Of a stretch of DNA of 6,106 bases, positions 1-5,937 are shown one piece after another; the stretch's first letter is position 1, and each line of letters starts with the position of its first letter. This DNA comes from Methanobacteriota archaeon (lineage in GTDB: Archaea; Halobacteriota; Methanomicrobia; Methanomicrobiales; Methanoculleaceae), in the NCBI GenBank assembly GCA_023457135.1, contig JAEWMO010000090.1:1-6106 (forward strand). The letters run 5' to 3'. The notes below the pieces were generated by a model. That model was given only the letters and a program-made list of their open reading frames with translations. It was not told the DNA's origin and searched no databases. The translations under genes were made by a program, and so were the position numbers.

Positions 1-3
1 CAG

Positions 4-12
4 ACTTTTAAG
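4..12 (+). promoter_or_regulatory. Possible archaeal TATA box for aroD
   Basis: A short A/T tract (ACTTTTAAG) stands out in GC-rich sequence about 30 bases upstream of the aroD start codon. Archaeal TATA boxes usually lie about 25 bases before the transcription start, so this one would give a very short leader or nearly leaderless mRNA. That fits the lack of a good Shine-Dalgarno sequence before this ATG. Only three bases precede the tract in the window, so the purine-rich BRE element that should adjoin it cannot be judged. Confidence 0.3.
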
Positions 13-40
13 TGGTGCGGCGGTTATACCCCCGGCAGGT

Positions 41-670
41 ATGAAGATCGTCGTCTCTGTGGAGGATGCCGGGGTCATCGATGAGGTGATGGAGTACAAC
101 CCGACGTTCATCGAGATCAGGCTCGACAGGATGGAGGGGGACCTGCAGGAGCAGGTCCGCACGATCCGTGAGAAGACCGGCACTCCCCTGATTGCTACCC
201 TGAGAAGCCGGGAGGAGGGAGGCCGGTTCGTCGGGGATGCCGAACTCTGGGTTCGGATTGTCGGGCCGGTCGCAAAATACGTCGATTACGTGGACGTGGA
301 GGCCCGCTACCGGGACCACGCACCGTTCATCAAGAGCCAGGGCGTCCAGATCCTCGCGTCCCTCCACACGAACGAGATGCCCACGCTGCCGGAACTGGGG
401 AGGATCGAGGAGATGCTCAGGTCTTATGGCGATATCCCGAAGATCGTGGTGAAACCCCGGACCCGCGACGACCTCTTTGACCTCATCGCGTTCACCCACC
501 ACGCCCAGAAACCCGTCTGCACGAGCATCATGGGCGCCGAGTTCCGCTACGCCCGTGCAATCCTGCCCCTCGTGGGGTCGGAGTTCACCTTCTGCCATGC
601 CGGGACCCCGACGGCCGAAGGGCAGTACCATATCAGGGAGATGCGGCAGCTCGCGGATCTGCTGAGGTGA
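41..670 (+). CDS. aroD: 3-dehydroquinate dehydratase, type I
   Basis: A 209-residue cytosolic enzyme that dehydrates 3-dehydroquinate to 3-dehydroshikimate, the third step of the shikimate pathway, through a Schiff base. The type I (beta/alpha)8 motifs appear in order: EIRLD at 25-29, TLRS at 53-56 with the substrate-binding Arg55, DVE at 85-87 with the Glu that partners the catalytic His, SLH at 107-109 with catalytic His109, VVKP at 136-139 with Schiff-base Lys138, and MG at 164-165 followed by Arg172. Gln195 ends the usual A-x-G-Q motif. In the MG..G..SR block, Phe168 and Ala171 replace the common Gly and Ser, but the Arg remains. Length is normal for an archaeal stand-alone enzyme. ATG 41 is the only ATG, GTG or TTG in this frame upstream in the window, and it begins a typical family N-terminus (MKIVVSV). 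The gene converges on the aroC operon, and its stop lies 18 bases from that of aroC. Confidence 0.95.
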   Translation: MKIVVSVEDAGVIDEVMEYNPTFIEIRLDRMEGDLQEQVRTIREKTGTPLIATLRSREEGGRFVGDAELWVRIVGPVAKYVDYVDVEARYRDHAPFIKSQGVQILASLHTNEMPTLPELGRIEEMLRSYGDIPKIVVKPRTRDDLFDLIAFTHHAQKPVCTSIMGAEFRYARAILPLVGSEFTFCHAGTPTAEGQYHIREMRQLADLLR

Positions 671-688
671 TCGGGGGAGAGGACGGGC

Positions 689-1690
689 CTACTCCCCACC
701 CCATCCCCGGTACTTCGCCTGCTCAAGCATCGCGTCGATGATGACGAGCGCGAGCATGCACTCCGCGACCGGGACCACCCGCGGCGCGATGCAGGGGTCG
801 TGCCTCCCCCCGACCGAGATCTCCCGCTCCTCCCCGACCGTATCGACGGTCCGCTGGACCCGGCGGATCGAGGGCGTCGGCTTGACGGCGAGCCGGACGA
901 CGATCTCCTGCCCGGTGCTGATCCCGCCGAGGACGCCGCCAGCATGGTTGCTCGCAAACCCGGTTTTGCGAATAGGATCGTTCATCTCGCTCCCGAAGAG
1001 CCGGGCGGCGGCGAACCCCTCACCTACCTCGACGCCCTTCACCGCACCGATCCCCATCATCGCCCCCGCGATGGCGGCGTCGAGCTTCCCGAATACCGGG
1101 TCACCGAGACCTGCCGGGCACCCGGCAGCCGTCACCTCGACGATCCCGCCCACGGAGTCGCCGGCTTCAAGGGCAGCCCGGATCTCCTCCTCCATCGCCG
1201 CCGGCTCCGTTGCGCCGTGGACCTCGACGACCCTCCCCCGGATCGTGATCCCACAGGGCTCAAGGCAGCGGATTGCGATGGCGCCTGCCGCGACCCGCGC
1301 AAGGGTCTCCCGGCCCGAACTCCGCCCGCCGCCCCGGTGGTCGCGGAGCCCGTACTTCGCCTGCCAGGTGTAGTCCGCGTGTCCCGGCCGGAAGACGTCA
1401 CGGAGCGTCTCGTAGTCCCCCGACTGCATATCCTGGTTTTTGACCACGAGCGCTATCGGGGCGCCGGTCGTCCGCCCCTCAAACGTCCCGGAGAGGATCT
1501 CCACTCTATCGGGTTCCTGCCTCCCGGATTCGAGCGGGCTCTTCCCCGGCCGCCTCCGATCGAGGTAGGGCTGGATATCCGCCTCCGTGAGGGGGACCCC
1601 CGGAGGGCAGCCGTCGACGACCGCGCCCACCGCCTTGCCGTGGCTCTCGCCGAACGTCGTGCACCTGAAGTTTCTTCCGAACGTATTCAT
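689..1690 (-). CDS. aroC: Chorismate synthase
   Basis: A 333-residue cytosolic enzyme that converts 5-enolpyruvylshikimate-3-phosphate to chorismate, the last common step, using reduced FMN that is not net consumed. All three family signatures are visible. GESHG at 14-18 includes catalytic His17. The RPGHAD block at 101-106 carries the second conserved His (104), followed by the GGGRSSGRET region at 120-129. A C-terminal RHDPC....VPVAEC block matches the third signature. The SNHAGG..GGIS loop is intact. Length is slightly below the bacterial norm of about 360. No FMN reductase domain is present, so the reductant must come from elsewhere. The start is set by a 4-base ATGA overlap with the stop of the upstream kinase-dehydrogenase gene, by GGGAG at 1699-1703 and by the conserved N-terminus. 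It is the last gene of the minus-strand operon. Its TAG stop is followed after 18 bases by the end of convergent aroD, with no obvious terminator. Confidence 0.97.
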   Translation of the reverse strand: MNTFGRNFRCTTFGESHGKAVGAVVDGCPPGVPLTEADIQPYLDRRRPGKSPLESGRQEPDRVEILSGTFEGRTTGAPIALVVKNQDMQSGDYETLRDVFRPGHADYTWQAKYGLRDHRGGGRSSGRETLARVAAGAIAIRCLEPCGITIRGRVVEVHGATEPAAMEEEIRAALEAGDSVGGIVEVTAAGCPAGLGDPVFGKLDAAIAGAMMGIGAVKGVEVGEGFAAARLFGSEMNDPIRKTGFASNHAGGVLGGISTGQEIVVRLAVKPTPSIRRVQRTVDTVGEEREISVGGRHDPCIAPRVVPVAECMLALVIIDAMLEQAKYRGWGGE

Positions 1691-3051
1691 GCAAGCATCT
1701 CCCGAACCAGTTCAGGCGTCACCGCTATCCCGGTGATCAGCCGGAACTGCTCTGCCGCCTGGTAAACGAACATCTCCGTGCCGGGGATCGTCTCGCACCC
1801 GGCCTCCTTTGCCGCCCTGATGAGGGGCGTCTCCGGCGGGGTGTAGACGAGGTCGAATACGGTCGTCTTTTGCTCGAGATCGCAGGGGGCAAGCAGGCTC
1901 CGGGTGTCGGGCTCCATCCCGACCGGGGTCGTGTGCACCACTACATCGGCGTCGCTCCCCTTGAACTCTTCCAGCGCCCCCCACCGGCACCTGAACCGGT
2001 CGGCGAGGGTCCTCGCCGCCTCCGGCCGCCGGGCAAGCACCGTCACGTCCATATCGAGCGAGAGGAGGGCGTAGACCGCCGCGGCCGCCGCACCCCCGGC
2101 GCCGAGGACGACCGCCCGTGCCCCCTGCCGATGGACGAGCGGCGAGCGGACGCCCAGCCAGTCGGTGTTGTGGCCGTATGACCTTCCGCCGCACCGGACG
2201 ACGGTGTTCACCGCCCCGATCGCCGCGGCATGCCCATCGACCTCGTCGAGGCAGGGGATGACGGCGGCCTTGAACGGGATCGTGACCGAGAGACCTTTCA
2301 GGGGGAGGAGAGAGGCGAGGCGGAGTATCGTCGCTGCGTCCGGCCACTCGAGGCGGGTGTAGTGGTAGTGCATCCCGAAGCACTCAAAGAGCCGGTTGTA
2401 GAGGAGCGGGCTCTTACTGTGGGCGCAGGGGTTCCCGGCGATAGCGCAGACCATCAGACCCGGGTCCCGGTCGATCATCCCCCGCAGGGTGGAGAGCCCG
2501 AATCGCTCAAGGAGGAGGTCCCGCTCGCGTCTCCTGTCGGGGGAGATGCCGGCCTCCCCGGCGATCTCCCGAAGGATCGCCTCCGCAATCTCGCGGGGCG
2601 GGCGGGTGCCGGCATCGATGCAGGCGTCGGCCGCACCGAGGTAGGCATTCTTCCTCCGCGCAAGAAGCGTCCGCACCTCCTCTTCCGGAGAAAGACCGGT
2701 CAGCCCCGGCCGGTCGCTCCCGGTGATCCGGTCAACGATGACCTCGGGCGCGGCCGAGAGGAGATAGACCCTGCCGTGCCGCCGGAGGTCCGCGACGTTT
2801 GCCGGGTCACAGACCGCCCCGCCGCCGGTGCTGATCACGCCTTCCGCGTTCCGGAGTGAGGCGATCACCTCCCGTTCGAGGGAGCGGAACTGCGCCTCCC
2901 CGTGTTCCCGGAAGATCTCCGGGATCGGCATCCCTGTCCGGCGCTCGATCAGCGCATCGGTGTCGAAGAACGGCAATCCGAGGCGGTCCGCGAGGTTCCG
3001 CCCGACCGATGTCTTTCCGGTCCCCCGGAAGCCGATGAGGACGATCTTCAC
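1687..3051 (-). CDS. aroKE: Bifunctional shikimate kinase-shikimate dehydrogenase fusion
   Basis: A 454-residue cytosolic fusion. Residues 1-165 are a P-loop shikimate kinase of the bacterial AroK type: Walker A GFRGTGKT at 7-14, DTD at 30-32 with shikimate-binding Asp32, Arg56 in the FRSLE block, GGGA at 76-79, the lid arginine in DRP (113-115), and R...Y...A at 133-141. A linker of unknown role spans about 165-199. Residues 200-454 are an AroE-type NADP-dependent shikimate dehydrogenase: GNPCAHSKSP at 206-215, SVTIPFK with catalytic Lys261, AVNT at 280-283, NTD with catalytic Asp297, nucleotide loop GAGGAAAAA at 317-325, Arg341 and Arg342 where NADP phosphate is usually bound, TTPVGM at 374-379, and a C-terminal Q-A-x-x-Q-F helix. 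The protein carries out two successive steps, 3-dehydroshikimate to shikimate and then to shikimate-3-phosphate, with domains in the reverse of reaction order. The start is GTG at 3051. It overlaps the aroA stop as GTGA and has GGAGG seven bases upstream; the frame stays open to 4125 but that part overlaps aroA. The label aroKE is descriptive. Confidence 0.93.
   Translation of the reverse strand: MKIVLIGFRGTGKTSVGRNLADRLGLPFFDTDALIERRTGMPIPEIFREHGEAQFRSLEREVIASLRNAEGVISTGGGAVCDPANVADLRRHGRVYLLSAAPEVIVDRITGSDRPGLTGLSPEEEVRTLLARRKNAYLGAADACIDAGTRPPREIAEAILREIAGEAGISPDRRRERDLLLERFGLSTLRGMIDRDPGLMVCAIAGNPCAHSKSPLLYNRLFECFGMHYHYTRLEWPDAATILRLASLLPLKGLSVTIPFKAAVIPCLDEVDGHAAAIGAVNTVVRCGGRSYGHNTDWLGVRSPLVHRQGARAVVLGAGGAAAAAVYALLSLDMDVTVLARRPEAARTLADRFRCRWGALEEFKGSDADVVVHTTPVGMEPDTRSLLAPCDLEQKTTVFDLVYTPPETPLIRAAKEAGCETIPGTEMFVYQAAEQFRLITGIAVTPELVREMLA
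1699..1703 (-). promoter_or_regulatory. Ribosome binding site of aroC
   Basis: GGGAG read on the minus strand lies inside the last codons of the kinase-dehydrogenase gene, eight bases before the aroC ATG at 1690. Together with the ATGA overlap it supports this start. Confidence 0.65.
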
Positions 3052-4316
3052 AGCAGGCCCTCCCCATAAAGCGCCTCCCAGAAGCCGGGGAAAGACTTCT
3101 CCACGCATTCGGGGTCCCGGATCGCCATGCCGCCGACCGCGAGGCCGAGGACGGCAAACGCCATCGCTGTCCGGTGGTCGTCGTGCGGGTCGACGGCGAC
3201 GCCGTGGAGGGGCGCGGGCGTGATCGTCAGAGAGTCTTTTGTGACCTCGACACCCGCCCCCATCCTCCGGAGGGTATCCGCCGTCACCCCGACGCGGTCG
3301 CTCTCTTTGTACTGCAGGTGCGCGGTCCCGGTGATCGTCGTCGGCGAGGCTGCGACTGCCGCCACCGCCGCGAGCGTCTGGACGGTGTCGGGGGAGGAGG
3401 ACATGTCCATCTCGATACCGTGGAGGTCCCCTGTCCGCTCCACCGTCACCGCATCCTCGCCGGCGGTAATACGGCAGCCCATCGCTTCGAGGGCATCGAG
3501 GAACCGGCGGTCCCCCTGGACCGATGCGGGGGAGAGGCCTCTGACCGTGACCCTCCCGCCGCAGACGGCCGCGACCGCGAAGAGGTAGGACGCCGAGGAG
3601 TAGTCGCCCTCGACACGGTAGTCCCGCCCCCGGTAGGGCGTGCCGCTCTCCACCCGGAACCAGTCGTAGCCCCGGCGCTCGAGCCGTGCGCCGAACCTGA
3701 GCATCACGTCCGCGGTCACGTCGAGGTAGGACCGCGAGGCAGGGGTTGCGGGGAGCGTGAGTTCCACGTCCTCGTCCGCGTAGGGCGCTGCCATCAGGAT
3801 GGACGAGACGAACTGGCTGCTGATGCTCCCGTCGATCGCTGCCTTCCCGCCCCGGAGCTTCCCGGAGACCCGGATGGGCGGGTAGCCGGGCTGGCCGGGA
3901 AACGCAATCTCGCCGCCGAGTGCCTGGAGCGCTCCGGCGAGCGGGCCCACCGGCCGCTCGAGCATCCTCCGGTTCCCTGTCAGCACCACCGGGTGCCGGG
4001 CGAGGAGCGCCGCCGAGGTGAGGAGCCGCAGTGTCGTCCCCGAGTTCCCGCAGTCGATGACGACCTCTCCCGCCGCCGGAAAGGTGCCGTTGCACCCGGT
4101 GACGGTGATCTCTCCCGGCAGCCACTCAAGCGGCACGCCGAGGGCTTCGAGCCCCCGGGCGGTCAGTTCCGTGTCGGCCGCCCGGAGCGGGCCTGCGATC
4201 CGTGACCGGCCGCCGGCAAGCGCCGCCGCGATCAGGGCCCGGTGGGTGTAACTCTTCGAAGGCGGAGCTTCGAAGGTTGCGTCGACCGGACCCGTCCGCG
4301 ATACCCTGACGATCAT
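3048..4316 (-). CDS. aroA: 3-phosphoshikimate 1-carboxyvinyltransferase (EPSP synthase)
   Basis: A 422-residue cytosolic enzyme that transfers the enolpyruvyl group of phosphoenolpyruvate to shikimate-3-phosphate, the sixth pathway step. Visible motifs in order: PPSKSYTHR at 18-26 with Lys21, Ser22 and Arg26 at substrate contacts; GNSGTTLRLL at 90-99; RRMLERP at 116-122; SSQFVSS at 166-172; GDYSSASY at 237-244; PDTVQT with catalytic Asp310; KESDR at 337-341 with catalytic Glu338; DDHRTAMA with Arg382; and CVEKSFPGF with Lys407. Length is normal for the family. The residue matching E. coli Pro101 is Leu98, as in the NSGTT-type enzymes of many Gram-positive bacteria. The true start is ATG 4316. 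It overlaps the pheA stop as ATGA and has a strong GGAGGTG eight bases upstream. The frame runs open to 4574, but that extension lies inside pheA and is not family-like. The stop overlaps the GTG of the downstream fusion gene. Confidence 0.97.
   Translation of the reverse strand: MIVRVSRTGPVDATFEAPPSKSYTHRALIAAALAGGRSRIAGPLRAADTELTARGLEALGVPLEWLPGEITVTGCNGTFPAAGEVVIDCGNSGTTLRLLTSAALLARHPVVLTGNRRMLERPVGPLAGALQALGGEIAFPGQPGYPPIRVSGKLRGGKAAIDGSISSQFVSSILMAAPYADEDVELTLPATPASRSYLDVTADVMLRFGARLERRGYDWFRVESGTPYRGRDYRVEGDYSSASYLFAVAAVCGGRVTVRGLSPASVQGDRRFLDALEAMGCRITAGEDAVTVERTGDLHGIEMDMSSSPDTVQTLAAVAAVAASPTTITGTAHLQYKESDRVGVTADTLRRMGAGVEVTKDSLTITPAPLHGVAVDPHDDHRTAMAFAVLGLAVGGMAIRDPECVEKSFPGFWEALYGEGLL
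3059..3063 (-). promoter_or_regulatory. Ribosome binding site of the kinase-dehydrogenase gene
   Basis: GGAGG on the minus strand lies seven bases before the GTG at 3051, within the last codons of aroA. It fixes a non-ATG start that would otherwise be missed, because the same frame stays open for more than a kilobase upstream. Confidence 0.75.
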
Positions 4317-5107
4317 AATCCCGGCACCTCCATCCGGGCGTAACACCCAAGTTCCCTGACGGTTGTCATTGTTTTGAGTTCCTCCTTTGCCTCCTGCCAT
4401 CCCACGGAGACCTCGATATCGATGAAGAAGATGTATCTCCCGATCCCCCGCCGGGACGGCCTTGATTCGATCCGGGTCAGGTTGACCTGCCGGCGGGCGA
4501 AGACGCCGAGGATATCGGCAAGGAGGCCTACCCGGTCCGTCTCGGGGTCCACGAGGATGCTGCACTTCGTGCACCCGGCAGCCTCACGGGGGGCCGATGC
4601 GATCTCCACGAACCGTGTGGTGTTCCCCCTGCTGTTCTGGATGTCCCGGACGGCTATGGGGAGGCTATAGGTCGCCGCCGCTGTCTCCGAGACGACTGCG
4701 CCGGCCCGCTCGTCTCTCTGCATGGCAACAGCGCTCGCGGCGTTGCTGCTCGTGTGCACGACCTCGACCCCGAGGCTGTCGAGGAGTATGGAGCACTGCT
4801 CGTGCGTCTGCGGGTGGGCGTAGATGACGCTGAGATCTGCCGGGTCCCCGCGGGCAGCGAGGTGGTGCCGGACGGGCATGTAGGCCTCTCCGGTGATGAC
4901 GACCCCGAACTCCGCGAGCCCCTGGAGGGTCTCCCCCACGCCGCCGGCCTCCGAGTTCTCGATCGGGACGAGCCCGCGGGTCGCGCCGCCGGCCACACGC
5001 TTGATGATCGCGCGGATGGTCGGCAGGAGTTCGATATCGTCGCCGTAGATCCGGACGGCGAGCTCGTGGCTGAACGTCCCGGCCGGGCCGAGGGTCAGCA
5101 CGGTCAT
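4313..5107 (-). CDS. pheA: Prephenate dehydratase with C-terminal ACT domain
   Basis: A 264-residue cytosolic enzyme that converts prephenate to phenylpyruvate for phenylalanine synthesis. The catalytic domain (about 1-170) has GPAGTFS at 7-13, PIENSEAGGV at 48-57, HPQTHEQC at 98-105, the TSSNAASA region at 119-126 and the catalytic TRF motif at 164-166. The ACT domain (about 180-262) carries a GLL..IL.VF.. helix start near 194 and the ESRP motif at 214-217 that binds phenylalanine in relatives, so feedback inhibition by phenylalanine is likely. There is no N-terminal chorismate mutase domain, unlike E. coli PheA: the protein begins directly at the first dehydratase strand. ATG 5107 overlaps the tyrA stop as ATGA. 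Only a weak GGTG (5113-5116) precedes it, so translation may depend on coupling. The 3' end overlaps aroA. Confidence 0.96.
   Translation of the reverse strand: MTVLTLGPAGTFSHELAVRIYGDDIELLPTIRAIIKRVAGGATRGLVPIENSEAGGVGETLQGLAEFGVVITGEAYMPVRHHLAARGDPADLSVIYAHPQTHEQCSILLDSLGVEVVHTSSNAASAVAMQRDERAGAVVSETAAATYSLPIAVRDIQNSRGNTTRFVEIASAPREAAGCTKCSILVDPETDRVGLLADILGVFARRQVNLTRIESRPSRRGIGRYIFFIDIEVSVGWQEAKEELKTMTTVRELGCYARMEVPGL
4325..4331 (-). promoter_or_regulatory. Ribosome binding site of aroA
   Basis: GGAGGTG on the minus strand, a near-full match to the anti-Shine-Dalgarno core, sits within the last codons of pheA and eight bases before ATG 4316. It decides the aroA start against the longer open frame and is the strongest such site in the window. 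Confidence 0.85.
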
Positions 5108-5937
5108 CGGCCCACCACGTGGTTGATGAGGTCGTCTGTCTCTTCCGTCGCGGCCCGGAGGAAGGAGGCGTAGTGGCCGGCGTTTGCGGCGAAGAACGCC
5201 CCAAAGCGCTCGTCGTCCCCGGACTCCACGATCGCGCGGAGCGTCCGGACGGCCTCTTCGAAGACGGCGAGGACCTCCGGGACCGCCGGGTTCATCTGCA
5301 GGATGTCGCCGTAGAGCCCGGCGTCCTGGGCGAGGAGCCGGCCGACGAATCCCATCTCGATCCGGTAGACGGGGCTCGTGAACGTGAGGGTCTCCCCGAC
5401 ATCGGCGCCGGTCCGGCGGATGGCCTCCGCTTTCGCGAGCGTCCCGAAGTGGGTCAGCCCCTGGATCACCGCCATCATCCGGTCATGGGCTTCGGGTGTC
5501 GAGAGAGTGATCGCCGCCCCCTGGTCGCGAAAGATGGAGAGGAGGCCTTCGAGGGTCTCCGGTCTGCACCGGGCCGGGGTCGCGACGATCGTCTGGCCCC
5601 GGAGCGATGCGGCCCCCGGCCCGAACATCGGGTGGAGCCCGATCACCTCTGCGCGCGATTCAAGCATCGCACGGACGGGTTCGGCCTTGAGGGACGTCAG
5701 GTCGCAGAAGACCTGCTCCTCCGATAACAGCGGGGCGATATCCCGGATCACCCCGACAGTGGCGCGGATAGGGACCGAGACCATGACGAGGTCCGCCATC
5801 TCCGTGACGTCGCGGTTGGTGAGGGAGGTTTTCGTCCCGGAGACGACCACCTCCCACCCGGCCGCTTCAAAGACCTCCGCAAAGAACCGGCCCATCTGCC
5901 CGGTGCCGCCGATGATGCCTGCAAGCATCCTCTTCAT
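5104..5937 (-). CDS. tyrA: Prephenate dehydrogenase
   Basis: A 277-residue cytosolic enzyme that oxidatively decarboxylates prephenate to 4-hydroxyphenylpyruvate for tyrosine synthesis. The N-terminal nucleotide-binding fold has GGTGQMG at 10-16, VSVPI at 53-57 and DLTSLK at 79-84. The GLHPMFGPG block at 100-108 includes His102, equivalent to the catalytic His of E. coli TyrA. The helical C-terminal domain has IQGLTHF at 158-164 and QDAGLYGDI at 204-212. There is no chorismate mutase domain and no C-terminal ACT domain, so neither a mutase activity nor an obvious allosteric site is present. No acidic residue appears after the second strand (SGTK at 33-36), so NADP use is possible. Two starts compete. 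ATG 5937 forms an ATGA overlap with the upstream gene but has GGGAG only two bases away. ATG 5928 is 11 bases from it. I chose 5937 because every other junction uses the same overlap. Confidence 0.95.
   Translation of the reverse strand: MKRMLAGIIGGTGQMGRFFAEVFEAAGWEVVVSGTKTSLTNRDVTEMADLVMVSVPIRATVGVIRDIAPLLSEEQVFCDLTSLKAEPVRAMLESRAEVIGLHPMFGPGAASLRGQTIVATPARCRPETLEGLLSIFRDQGAAITLSTPEAHDRMMAVIQGLTHFGTLAKAEAIRRTGADVGETLTFTSPVYRIEMGFVGRLLAQDAGLYGDILQMNPAVPEVLAVFEEAVRTLRAIVESGDDERFGAFFAANAGHYASFLRAATEETDDLINHVVGR

Noticed and set aside
22..30. TTATA-containing stretch as a TATA box for aroD
   Set aside because: It lies about 15 bases before the ATG, so transcription would begin inside the coding region. 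The tract at 4-12 is better placed.
8..631. Open frame of 207 residues on the minus strand opposite aroD
   Set aside because: It mirrors a well-supported aroD in GC-rich sequence. Its protein resembles no family, and such antisense frames are common at high GC.
674..697. Possible hairpin (GGGGAG with CTCCCC, 12-base loop) in the aroD-aroC gap
   Set aside because: The stem is only six pairs, it runs into the aroC 3' end and no T-tract follows on either strand. It is expected by chance at this GC content.
800..1765. Open frame of 321 residues on the plus strand opposite aroC
   Set aside because: Its composition is dominated by Arg, Pro, Asp and Gly with no domain-like pattern. It is a shadow of aroC.
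3052..4125. N-terminal extension of the kinase-dehydrogenase frame up to an ATG at 4125
   Set aside because: The extension lies inside aroA in another frame and is Arg/Gly-rich noise. The GTG at 3051 has a ribosome site and starts exactly at the first kinase strand.
3174..4205. Open frame of 343 residues on the plus strand opposite aroA
   Set aside because: Low-complexity Arg/Gly/Pro composition and full overlap with a certain gene mark it as a shadow.
4317..4574. N-terminal extension of the aroA frame into pheA
   Set aside because: ATG 4316 has a strong GGAGGTG site and begins the conserved EPSP synthase N-terminus. The extra residues are unlike any family member.
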